In this document: one piece after another, positions 24,171 through 32,186 of the stretch
Layout: each line of letters begins with the position of its first letter
Numbering within the stretch: position 1 is the first letter of the stretch
Source of the DNA: Paenilisteria rustica
Lineage (GTDB): Bacteria > Bacillota > Bacilli > Lactobacillales > Listeriaceae
Reading direction: 5' to 3'
NCBI RefSeq assembly: GCF_013820765.1
Contig: NZ_JABJVM010000002.1
Location: 1-64,000 of the forward strand
Length of the DNA stretch: 64,000 nucleotides
The notes under the pieces: model-generated
Told to the model about the DNA's origin: nothing
The model's input: only the letters and a program-made list of their open reading frames with translations
Databases searched by the model: none
Position numbers and translations under genes: made by a program

Positions 24171-25286
24171 ATGTTAATTGGAGTTCCAAAAGAAATTAAG
24201 AATAATGAAAATCGGGTAGCGATGACGCCGGCCAGTGTTTTATCTTACGTGCATTCAGGTCATAAAGTGCTAGTAGAAACAAATGCGGGCGTAGGTTCAG
24301 CTTTTCACGATGAGGATTACGTTGCGGCAGGCGCGACGATCGTGGAAACGGCAGCTGAGGCTTGGGCGGCGGATATGGTTGTGAAAGTGAAGGAACCGAT
24401 TGCATCTGAATACGGCTATTTCCGTGAAGGATTGCTGTTATTCACATACTTACATTTAGCGAACGAACCAGAACTTGCCAAGGCGCTTACGGAAAATAAA
24501 GTGAACAGTATTGCCTATGAAACGGTGGAGCTGGACGATCGCACATTACCATTACTTAGCCCGATGAGTGAGGTCGCTGGTCGTATGGCAGCGCAGATTG
24601 GGACGCAATTTTTGCAAAGAAATAATGGCGGTCGCGGTATTTTACTTAGCGGTGTACCAGGCGTGGAGCGTGGTGAAGTGGTGATTATCGGTGGTGGAAT
24701 GGCAGGAACCAACGCTGCAAAAGTGGCGATTGGACTTGGCGCAAACGTGACGATTCTCGATCTGAACTTGCATCGTTTACGCGAGTTGGATGATATTTTT
24801 GGCAATCAAATTACGACGTTGATGAGTAACGCGTTTAATATCGAAACAGCAGTGAAAAAAGCAGATTTGGTTGTTGGTGCGGTGCTGATTCCGGGTGCGC
24901 GTGCTCCGAAACTTGTGAAAGAAGCGCTTGTGAAGGAGATGAAACCAGGTGCGGTTATCGTGGATATTGCGATTGACCAAGGTGGTATTTTTGAAACGAC
25001 AGATCGTGTGACGACGCATGATGACCCGACATATGAAAAATATGGTGTTGTGCATTATGCCGTGGCGAATATGCCGGGTGCCGTGCCACGTACATCGACC
25101 ATTGCGCTGACGAATGCGACACTACAATTCGGATTAACACTGGCGAATAAAGGGCTTGCTGATGCGGTTCTTGGGAATTTATCGCTGTATAAAGGTGTGA
25201 ATACGATTGGCGGTTATGTGACGTATAAAGCGGTTGCGGATGATTTGGGTTATGAGTATAAGGCGGTTGAGGAAGCACTGGCTTAA
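24171..25286 (+). CDS. ald: alanine dehydrogenase
   Basis: NAD-dependent interconversion of alanine and pyruvate plus ammonia. The 371-residue protein has the N-terminal [10 protein letters not shown] signature, substrate-site Lys74 and catalytic His95 (FTYLHLA), and an NAD-binding [13 protein letters not shown] loop. The ribosome site AAAGGGGAG lies before the ATG. Monocistronic, divergent from usp, with a terminator 13 bases after the stop. Confidence 0.96.
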   Translation: MLIGVPKEIKNNENRVAMTPASVLSYVHSGHKVLVETNAGVGSAFHDEDYVAAGATIVETAAEAWAADMVVKVKEPIASEYGYFREGLLLFTYLHLANEPELAKALTENKVNSIAYETVELDDRTLPLLSPMSEVAGRMAAQIGTQFLQRNNGGRGILLSGVPGVERGEVVIIGGGMAGTNAAKVAIGLGANVTILDLNLHRLRELDDIFGNQITTLMSNAFNIETAVKKADLVVGAVLIPGARAPKLVKEALVKEMKPGAVIVDIAIDQGGIFETTDRVTTHDDPTYEKYGVVHYAVANMPGAVPRTSTIALTNATLQFGLTLANKGLADAVLGNLSLYKGVNTIGGYVTYKAVADDLGYEYKAVEEALA

Positions 25287-25298
25287 GTTGATAAAAGG

Positions 25299-25339
25299 AA
25301 ACGAGCAGCGATCTCTAGTTGAGGTTACTGCTCGTTTTT
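25299..25339 (+). terminator. terminator of ald
   Basis: AAACGAGCAG (25299-25308) pairs perfectly with CTGCTCGTTT (25328-25337) and runs into T. It overlaps the 3' end of the convergent YqkB-like gene. Confidence 0.85.
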
Positions 25340-25681
25340 CGGTGTATATACATAGTTATTATCAGTGTCCATTAGCAGGAGATTACGATTATAAAATTGG
25401 CCGTCGCTTTTTAGAATGAGGGCGTTGGATTTGGAGTCGTAGTCGATTTTCAGTTGTTCTTCTAGGAAAACGGCTGTCCAGCGAGCGATTAGGATGGGGC
25501 CGAGGTTCGATGAAAACTCGATGTCTTCGGGCGTTGTTTCGGTGACTAATTTTAATGTGAAAATTCCGCTGTTTTCGCAACCGCATCCTTCTGTTAAATA
25601 GTAGAGGTAGAGTTTGCCGGGAAGGTCTTGGCAGAGTGCATGGACACGGGAGATAGCTGCTGGTGTGAATGTTAGGTTCAT
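25325..25681 (-). CDS. HesB/IscA-type iron-sulfur biosynthesis domain protein (YqkB-like)
   Basis: A 118-residue protein with the HesB/IscA-like beta-sandwich pattern MNLTFTPAAISRV at the start and TEGCGCENSG, where IscA proteins keep cysteines. It lacks the C-terminal CGC of true IscA, as YqkB/YneR-type proteins do. The role is unknown, perhaps iron or Fe-S handling. Stands alone between ald and a lipoprotein gene. Ribosome site AGGTGAA precedes the ATG. Confidence 0.75.
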   Translation of the reverse strand: MNLTFTPAAISRVHALCQDLPGKLYLYYLTEGCGCENSGIFTLKLVTETTPEDIEFSSNLGPILIARWTAVFLEEQLKIDYDSKSNALILKSDGQFYNRNLLLMDTDNNYVYTPKNEQ

Positions 25682-25774
25682 TTTTGGTTCACCTCGTTTT
25701 TATTTTTATTGTACGGCGATTATGTGGAGTTGGGAAGTATGTTGCTCAACAGGGGGAAATATTTAATAAATAAA

Positions 25775-25803
25775 GTTGGTATTCCAAAAAATATACTGTA
25801 TAA
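25775..25803 (+). promoter_or_regulatory. sigma-A promoter of the small lipoprotein gene
   Basis: TTGGTA (25775-25780), a 17-bp spacer, TATAAT (25798-25803). The start codon is 31 bases downstream. Confidence 0.8.
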
Positions 25804-25833
25804 TAATATTTGATTGTAAAAAGGGGGATTTAA

Positions 25834-26415
25834 ATGTATAAAAAGAAAATAAAGTTATTATTAAGCACATTATTAATATTTGCTATACTAACTGCATGCG
25901 GTAATGAGCCTGAAAAGGAAGCTATGCAAGATGAGCCCAAAGAGGTTACCACTAATGAAGTAGAAGGTGAGATAGAGGATTCATCAAGTTTGGAAGATTA
26001 CGGAGCTGATGGATGGGGAATTTCAAAATTTGATTGGGATGGAATGCAAGAAGCAGGTGATGGGGATATGGAACAATCTTTAGAAAAAGCTAACACAGTT
26101 CTTTCTGTATCATTAAATAAATATTTCGGCTTGCATACAGAAGTTGTTTTGAGCCAACCATCACCTGATCAAAACTTTTTCAATTTAGACATTACGAATA
26201 ATTCTTTACTTAATGAAACTGAATTAAAGAAATTTAAAGAAAATGCAGAGCAAATGATGTTGGATGCAAAAAATAAGATCGATATAGATTCGTATATGTT
26301 TACAGGCAGTGTGAGAGATGTAGAAAAAGCTAGCGATAATAAAACAATGTATTTTCAGACATTTGTATTAGATAATGGTGTTGTCAGTGCTCCGACAGAT
26401 GGTATGTACAAGTAA
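25834..26415 (+). CDS. hypothetical lipoprotein
   Basis: A 193-residue secreted lipoprotein with a lysine-rich start, hydrophobic core and lipobox LTAC (Cys22). An acidic linker of about 40 residues follows, then a mixed alpha/beta C-terminal part without cysteines. I do not recognise the family. The base and codon use is more AT-rich than its neighbours, and the gene has its own promoter and a strong terminator, so it reads as a self-contained accessory unit. Ribosome site AAAGGGGGA. Confidence 0.75.
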   Translation: MYKKKIKLLLSTLLIFAILTACGNEPEKEAMQDEPKEVTTNEVEGEIEDSSSLEDYGADGWGISKFDWDGMQEAGDGDMEQSLEKANTVLSVSLNKYFGLHTEVVLSQPSPDQNFFNLDITNNSLLNETELKKFKENAEQMMLDAKNKIDIDSYMFTGSVRDVEKASDNKTMYFQTFVLDNGVVSAPTDGMYK

Positions 26416-26421
26416 ACATAG

Positions 26422-26464
26422 AAATGGTTGGCATTTAAATTTCTAAAATGCCAACCATTTTTTT
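26422..26464 (+). terminator. terminator of the lipoprotein gene
   Basis: AAATGGTTGGCATTT (26422-26436) pairs perfectly over 15 bases with AAATGCCAACCATTT (26446-26460), then T. The convergent pepQ stop lies at its right edge. Confidence 0.9.
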
Positions 26465-27560
26465 ATTTCACATACGTCAATTCTTTTGGAAACTCGGTCA
26501 AAATTTCATAACCATCTTTCGTCACAACGATATCATCTTCAATCCGCACGCCTGCAACGCCTGGGACGTAAATGCCGGGTTCGATAGTGAAGACCATATT
26601 TTCTTGTAACGCCATCTCGTTTGTTTCCGTGATCGATGGGAATTCATGGACGCTTGCGCCAAGTCCGTGCCCTAGTCGATGTGGGAAATAGTCGCCGTAG
26701 CCTGCATCCTTGATGATGTTACGCGCAGTGAGATCTACTTCTTTTGCGGGAACGCCAGCTTTTACTTTTTCGATGGCTGCGAGTTGCGCTTGTAGTACGG
26801 TATTGTAGATTTTTTCTTGTTCTGCGCTGATTTCGCCGTATGCCACGGTGCGCGTGATGTCGGAGCAGTAGCCTTTGTGGACAACGCCTAGGTCAAAGAG
26901 GACAAGGTCGCCTTTTTTGATTTTGGTGTCGCCTGGTGTTCCGTGTGGTAGGGCGCCGTTTGTACCGGTTAGGACCATCGTTGCGAAGGACATTGCGGTT
27001 ACGCCTTTTTTCTTCATTTCGTACTCGATTTTTGCCACGATTTCGGCCTCGGTTTTACCTTCTGCGATTTCGTCAACGCCAACTTGGACGGCGTAATCGG
27101 CTAGGAGCGCGGCTTCTTTTAGGATAGCAAGTTCTTCGGGTGTTTTAATGAGGCGGATCATCTGGATCTTCTCTTCAATCGAAATGAACGTCGCATCGGT
27201 TAAGTATTTGGATAGGATTTCGAAGCGATCGACACTCATATGGGATTTCTCGATGGCAAATTTTTTCACAGTAGGTGTTCGTTTTGTGATTTCTGTTACG
27301 ATGATTTCCCATGGGTTTTCGATGTCGCTGTAACCGTATGCATCATATGACCAGTCGCTATTTTTCACGTCTTCTACTTCCAGTCCTGGTGTGAATAGGA
27401 ATGGCTCTGCTTCGGGAAATACGGCGAGGCCTAGCACGCGTTCGTGTGGGTCGCTATGATAGCCGGTGAAATAGGCGATGTTTTCAGGGTCGGTGATAAA
27501 CGCAACCTCAGCTCCTTGCTCTTTTAGCCAGTTTTGCAAAATATCGATATTTTTTTCCAT
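26463..27560 (-). CDS. pepQ: Xaa-Pro dipeptidase (M24B family)
   Basis: A cytoplasmic proline dipeptidase or aminopeptidase with two metal ions. The 365-residue protein has a creatinase-like N-terminal domain (about 1-125) and a pita-bread catalytic domain. Metal ligands are visible in order: Asp in LFDLG, Asp in CSDITRT, His in HRLGHGLG, Glu in FTIEPGIY and Glu in VRIEDD. Divergent from the UPF0173 hydrolase gene. Family members of this length are usually annotated PepQ; Xaa-Pro aminopeptidase is the alternative. Confidence 0.88.
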   Translation of the reverse strand: MEKNIDILQNWLKEQGAEVAFITDPENIAYFTGYHSDPHERVLGLAVFPEAEPFLFTPGLEVEDVKNSDWSYDAYGYSDIENPWEIIVTEITKRTPTVKKFAIEKSHMSVDRFEILSKYLTDATFISIEEKIQMIRLIKTPEELAILKEAALLADYAVQVGVDEIAEGKTEAEIVAKIEYEMKKKGVTAMSFATMVLTGTNGALPHGTPGDTKIKKGDLVLFDLGVVHKGYCSDITRTVAYGEISAEQEKIYNTVLQAQLAAIEKVKAGVPAKEVDLTARNIIKDAGYGDYFPHRLGHGLGASVHEFPSITETNEMALQENMVFTIEPGIYVPGVAGVRIEDDIVVTKDGYEILTEFPKELTYVK

Positions 27561-27627
27561 CAGTCATCCTTCTTTCCATGTTTCGTCCGCTTTATCATAA
27601 CACGAAATCGCGCAGAAATTAAATGTT

Positions 27628-27657
27628 TTGAAATACTGTTATAGTATAGAGTATAAT
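27628..27657 (+). promoter_or_regulatory. promoter of the UPF0173 hydrolase operon
   Basis: TTGAAA (27628-27633), an 18-bp spacer, TATAAT (27652-27657). The start codon is 34 bases downstream. Confidence 0.75.
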
Positions 27658-27690
27658 GAAACTAGTACAATACAGAAGGGAAGTCAAAAT

Positions 27691-28374
27691 ATGAAAATTT
27701 CATTTCATGGTCAATCTTGTATTAAAGTAGTAACGGAGGGCGTGACGATTCTTGTGGATCCGTTTATTTCGGGGAATCCGCAGTGTGATTTGGTGGTTGA
27801 GGATGAGAAACCGGATTATATTATTGTGACGCACGGGCATGACGATCACGTTGGGGATACAGTGGCGATTGCGCAAAGAACGGGTGCGACGGTGATTGCG
27901 AATGTGGAATTGGCAACGTTTTTGAATATGCAAGGTGTGGAGAATTTGGCACCGCTACATATTGGCGGAAAGCGGCCGTTTGATTTTGGAACGGTGAAAT
28001 TGACGCAGGCGTTTCATGGCTCGTCCACGGTGCAAGATGGAAAAATTATTAATTTGGGCTTGCCGACGGGATTTGTGTTGACGATTGGCGACAAATCGAT
28101 TTACCATGCTGGTGATACGGGATTGTTCTCGGATATGAAATTGATTGGGCAGTTGAACGAGCTTGACGTGGCGTTTTTGCCAATTGGTGATAATTTCACG
28201 ATGGGGCCAGAGGATGCGGCGATTGCGGCGGAATTTTTGCAGGCGAAGGTGGTTGTGCCAATGCATTATAATACGTTTCCGTTGATTGCGCAGGATCCGC
28301 ACGCGTTTGTGGCAAGTTTGAATACGGAATTGCGCGGGAAAGTGCTGGATATTGGCGCGTCGATGACAATTTAG
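27691..28374 (+). CDS. UPF0173 metal-dependent hydrolase (metallo-beta-lactamase fold)
   Basis: A 227-residue protein with the zinc-binding motif [10 protein letters not shown] near residue 48, further ligands in YHAGDTG and a C-terminal MHYNTFP, all expected of the UPF0173 (YtkL) family. The natural substrate is unknown. I start at 27691 behind AGAAGGGAAG because homologues begin [10 protein letters not shown]; an in-frame ATG-like start at 27628 overlaps the promoter. The downstream DRTGG-CBS gene follows within 20 bases. Confidence 0.9.
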   Translation: MKISFHGQSCIKVVTEGVTILVDPFISGNPQCDLVVEDEKPDYIIVTHGHDDHVGDTVAIAQRTGATVIANVELATFLNMQGVENLAPLHIGGKRPFDFGTVKLTQAFHGSSTVQDGKIINLGLPTGFVLTIGDKSIYHAGDTGLFSDMKLIGQLNELDVAFLPIGDNFTMGPEDAAIAAEFLQAKVVVPMHYNTFPLIAQDPHAFVASLNTELRGKVLDIGASMTI

Positions 28375-28392
28375 AGGGAATGGGTGAGTGGC

Positions 28393-29709
28393 TTGGCGAC
28401 AAAGCATGAGCAGATTTTGAAATATATTGAAGAGCTTGCGGTTGGTGAGAAAATTTCGGTTCGGAAAATCGCGAAAAACTTGCATGTCAGTGAGGGAACG
28501 GCTTACAGGGCGATTAAGGATGCGGAAATTGTCGGCTTTGTTAGCACGATTAAGCGTGTTGGGACGATTCGGATTGAGCGGAAGCAAAAGGATAGTATCG
28601 AGAAGCTGACCTATGCGGAGATTGTGAATATGATTGATGGTCAAGTGCTGGGCGGCCGTGCTGGGCTTCATAAATCGCTGAACAAGTTTGTGATTGGTGC
28701 GATGACGGTTGAGGCGATGGAACGTTATACGGATGCGGGAAACTTGGTGATTGTTGGGAACCGGGTTGGTGCGCAGGAGTTGGCGCTTGAACGTGGTGCC
28801 GCGGTGCTGATTACAGGTGGTTTTGATACGGTGGATTCGGTGAAGAAGTTGGCGGATGAGAAGGAATTGCCAATTTTATCGACGACGTATGATACGTTTA
28901 CGGTGGCGACGATGATTAACCGGGCGATTTTTGATCAGTTGATTAAGAAGGAAGTCGTGTTTGTGGAAGATATTCTGACGCCGCTTGAGAAGACGGCTTA
29001 TTTGAGCACATCGGACCGGGTCGAGGATTGGTATAAGAAGGAAACGTCGACGGGACACAGCCGTTTTCCAGTGGTAAATAAAGCGATGCGGTTGTCAGGG
29101 ATGATTACGAGCAAAGATGTGATTGATAAAAATTTATCGATCTCGATTGAGCGGGCGATGACGAAAAATCCGTTGACGGTCGGTCCGAAAATGAGTGTGG
29201 CGTCGGTATCACACATGATGATTTGGGAAGGTATTGAGGTTATCCCAGTCGTGAAGGATGATTTGACGCTGATTGGGATTGTGAGTCGGCAGGATATTTT
29301 GAAATCACTGCAAATGATTCAGCGCCAGCCGCAAATTGGAGAGACGATTGACGATACAATTACGAATCAGTTGATTGAAAAAACAACGGATGACGCATCG
29401 GAGCTCGATTTTCAATTTACGGTGACGCCGCAGATGACGAATAGTATTGGAACGCTTTCTTATGGCGTTTTTACGCAGATTGTGTGTGATGTTGTGCAAC
29501 AAAAACTGTTTTCCTTGAAGAAACGCAATGTGGCGATTGAAAATATCTCGATTTATTTTTTGAAACCGGTACAGATGGATGCGACGATTGTGATTAAACC
29601 GCGGATTTTGGAGATAGGGCGTAAGGCGGGGAAAATTGATATTGAGCTATATTTGGAAGGTATTTTAGTTGGTAAGGCGATTGTGGCTTGCCAAATGATG
29701 GAACGTTAA
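28393..29709 (+). CDS. HTH-DRTGG-CBS-hotdog protein (YtoI-like)
   Basis: A protein of about 438 residues with four parts: an N-terminal winged helix (TKHEQILKYIEELAVGEK, then SVRKIAKNLHVSEGTAYRAI), a DRTGG domain, two CBS repeats (about 190-310) that usually bind adenine nucleotides, and a C-terminal hotdog thioesterase-like domain. This is the YtoI layout, whose role is unknown; nucleotide-responsive regulation is inferred. The start is uncertain: TTG at 28393 matches homologues that begin with ATKHEQIL, while the in-frame GTG at 28384 is equally open. Followed 17 bases later by nrnA, with which it is normally paired. Confidence 0.82.
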   Translation: MATKHEQILKYIEELAVGEKISVRKIAKNLHVSEGTAYRAIKDAEIVGFVSTIKRVGTIRIERKQKDSIEKLTYAEIVNMIDGQVLGGRAGLHKSLNKFVIGAMTVEAMERYTDAGNLVIVGNRVGAQELALERGAAVLITGGFDTVDSVKKLADEKELPILSTTYDTFTVATMINRAIFDQLIKKEVVFVEDILTPLEKTAYLSTSDRVEDWYKKETSTGHSRFPVVNKAMRLSGMITSKDVIDKNLSISIERAMTKNPLTVGPKMSVASVSHMMIWEGIEVIPVVKDDLTLIGIVSRQDILKSLQMIQRQPQIGETIDDTITNQLIEKTTDDASELDFQFTVTPQMTNSIGTLSYGVFTQIVCDVVQQKLFSLKKRNVAIENISIYFLKPVQMDATIVIKPRILEIGRKAGKIDIELYLEGILVGKAIVACQMMER

Positions 29710-29726
29710 AGATTGGTGGAAATAGG

Positions 29727-30656
29727 ATGAAAAAAGCGATTTTAGATGTCATTAAGAAATATGAGACGATTATTATTCATCGGCATGTGCGGCCAGATCC
29801 AGATGCGTATGGTTCGCAAATGGGACTCGCAGCGGTTTTAGAAGGTAATTTTCCAGATAAGAAGATTTATTGCGTTGGTGAAGGTGAGCCGTCGCTTGAT
29901 TTTCTTGGGAAAGTGGATATAATTGATGATTCGGTTTACGATGGTGCGCTTGTGATTGTTTGTGATACCGCGAACACGGAACGGATTGATGATGCGCGCT
30001 ATACGCTTGGCAAGGAGCTTGTGAAGATCGATCACCATCCGAATGATGATGTGTATGGCGATTACAGTTGGGTTGATACGACGGCTTCGTCTTGTAGTGA
30101 GATGGTGACGGCATTCGTGGAGGCGTTTCCGAAAGAATTGACGCTGAATGAGAAGGCGGCAAGGTTGTTGTACGCTGGAATTGTCGGGGATACAGGGCGG
30201 TTCTTATTCCCAAATACGACACCGAAAACATTGCGTTATGCAGCTGACCTCGTGGTTTTCCCGTTTGATCGCACGGAAATTTTCACAAAAATGTACGAGA
30301 CACCACTGAATGCGGTCAAATTATCAGGTTATATTTTGCAAAATTTCCAAATGGCAGCAAATGGCGCCGCGCATATTTATATTAATCGTGCCTTGCTGGA
30401 GCAGTTTGATGTAACGGCGCGTGATGCGGCGCAGTTGGTGAATCGGATTGATAGCGTTATTGGCATTAAGGCGTGGATATTATTCATAGAAGATGGCGAT
30501 ATTATCCGAGCACGCTTACGTTCCAAAGGCCCAGTCATCAATGGATTGGCAAAAGAATATCGTGGCGGTGGGCATCCTTTGGCATCAGGCGCGACGCTTG
30601 AATTGGAGTCAGAAATCCCAGAAATGGTCGCGAAATTAGAAGCATTGTGCGATTAA
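29727..30656 (+). CDS. nrnA: bifunctional oligoribonuclease / PAP phosphatase
   Basis: Degrades nano-RNAs and 3'-phosphoadenosine 5'-phosphate. The 309-residue DHH-DHHA1 protein carries the metal motifs HRHVRPDPDAYGSQ, CDTANTERID and DHHPND in the DHH domain, and a C-terminal DHHA1 domain ending in the GGGHPLASGA substrate motif. Start at 29727 behind GGTGGA; an earlier in-frame codon (29688) lies inside the preceding gene. Terminator follows at once. Confidence 0.93.
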   Translation: MKKAILDVIKKYETIIIHRHVRPDPDAYGSQMGLAAVLEGNFPDKKIYCVGEGEPSLDFLGKVDIIDDSVYDGALVIVCDTANTERIDDARYTLGKELVKIDHHPNDDVYGDYSWVDTTASSCSEMVTAFVEAFPKELTLNEKAARLLYAGIVGDTGRFLFPNTTPKTLRYAADLVVFPFDRTEIFTKMYETPLNAVKLSGYILQNFQMAANGAAHIYINRALLEQFDVTARDAAQLVNRIDSVIGIKAWILFIEDGDIIRARLRSKGPVINGLAKEYRGGGHPLASGATLELESEIPEMVAKLEALCD

Positions 30657-30699
30657 TAAAAAGAGAAGGACACCAAAATTTGGTGTTCTTCTCTTTTTT
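30657..30699 (+). terminator. terminator of nrnA
   Basis: AAAGAGAAGGACACC pairs with GGTGTTCTTCTCTTT (one G-U) around AAAATTT, followed by T. It overlaps the stop of the convergent gene. Confidence 0.9.
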
Positions 30700-31078
30700 A
30701 CGCGTTCAGCCCAATGTAAATCCGAATCGAGCCATCAGGGGCGTATTCTTCGTAGTCAAAATGGTAACTTCGATTGAGTTCGGTATTCCAAATTTCTTGC
30801 CACGTTGCGAAAACGTCTTTTTCTACGTTGAAAACCTGATACGGTTGTTCAGGAATCATGATTTTTTTCGTATTCTCGGAATGAGGCATATTGCTCGCAA
30901 CACTCACCGTGTAATCTCCCATGTAATCAATCTCATAATCGGCATAAATACCATAAAATGTGGCATTCGTTTGCGGTAACTTTTGCGCCTCTGCCCATAA
31001 ATCACCTATTTTTGTAGCTACGTCGGGATCATTGAAATTATTCGTACGTGTTTCGTTTATCCAATAAATTTCTTGCAT
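30698..31078 (-). CDS. GyrI-like / AraC effector-binding domain protein
   Basis: A 126-residue stand-alone effector-binding domain. The pattern of an N-terminal 'R..N......I..LW....' helix region, a central YGIYADYEIDYMGDYTVSVA strand pair and a C-terminal FDYEEYAPDGSIRIYIGL strand is that of GyrI-like small-molecule-binding domains. These domains bind drugs or other ligands and are often encoded beside YafY/WYL regulators, as here. The ATG at 31078 has AAAAGGAGG upstream; a longer in-frame start at 31126 overlaps the promoter region. Divergent from the broken regulator gene. Confidence 0.75.
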   Translation of the reverse strand: MQEIYWINETRTNNFNDPDVATKIGDLWAEAQKLPQTNATFYGIYADYEIDYMGDYTVSVASNMPHSENTKKIMIPEQPYQVFNVEKDVFATWQEIWNTELNRSYHFDYEEYAPDGSIRIYIGLNA

Positions 31079-31177
31079 TGTTAAAACCTCCTTTTCATCT
31101 ATAATAACGTACTTGATTGACAGCATTATGTCATATTTAAAATATATGTTAGGATGAAATAAAGAGGAGTGAGCATC

Positions 31178-32083
31178 GTGAAAATTGATCGTTTATTAGA
31201 AATTTTAATCTTATTAATGAATCGAAAACAAGTGCAGGCCAAGGATTTGGTAACCTATTTTGCGGTTTCAGTCCGAACAATCTATCGTGATATCGAAACG
31301 CTCTCCCTTGCAGGTATTCCTATCGAGATGACACGCGGGAGACGTGGTGGAATTAGACTGATGCAAGGATTTAGCTTATCTCGAATCCCGATAACGACGA
31401 AGGAAAAAGATGTTTTACAGTTAGCGTTGCAAAATCTTTCGACAACGAATTTTCCAGAAGTGGCGCCTTTAATGGAGAAGTTTCAAGCATTATGGGATGC
31501 GGTCTAGAAGGATTGGATTGTGATTGATCCAGCTGAATATGGTGCTCCACCTGAACGAAATGAAATTTTTGCGATGATGAAGCAGTGTATTTTGGAAAAT
31601 CGCAAAGTTTCTTTTATCTATTATAATAGCAATCGACAGAAAACGAGGCGAGAAGTGGCTCCCTTGAAGCTTTGGTATCGCGGGAATGCTTGGTATTTAT
31701 GGGGATATTGCTATTTGAGGGAGGCGTATCGCTTATTTCATGTGCATCGCATGGTGGAGGCTGTAATCACGGATTATTTTCCACCAAATTTTGAGGAATC
31801 TGCTTTTGAAGCGTTTCGTCAGCAAGCCGTGACACCAGCACCGAAATTGGCAGTACATCTCGTGTTTGAGGCGTCGGTCTACTATCGTCTACTAGCCATT
31901 TTTCCTGCAGAAATCTTGGAGAGGGTGTCTGATCGTATCGAAGTGAAGACGGAAATTCCGAAAACAGACTGGCTGTATTCCTTCTTACTTTCTTTCGGAT
32001 CGGACGTTCAAATTATAGCACCTGAATCGCTACGGCTAAAAATAAGGGCAAGTCTGCAAAAAGCTGTCAAAAATTATGAGTAG
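31178..32083 (+). pseudogene. YafY-type HTH-WYL transcriptional regulator interrupted by an in-frame stop
   Basis: Two open stretches in the same frame. The first (31178-31507, GTG start behind AAAGAGGAG) encodes an HTH_11 winged helix (KIDRLLEILILLMNRKQVQ, then SVRTIYRDIETLSLAGIPIE) and a linker. The second (31508-32083) encodes the WYL domain (YNSNRQKTRREVAPLKLWYR...GYCYLREAYRLFHVHRM). A single TAG at 31505-31507 separates them. Reading through would give the usual roughly 300-residue regulator, with WDAV and KDWIVIDP meeting exactly where family members run on. Either a nonsense mutation or a sequencing error. The WYL part could restart weakly near 31520, but no good ribosome site is present. 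Confidence 0.8.
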
Positions 32084-32186
32084 CCTCGACATGCAGGATA
32101 AATAAAAGCGAACATATGGTTTCTTTTTCGGAGGATAACCGATATAATAGAATGGAGAATGTTGTTCGAGAGAGGAGACGTGGATA

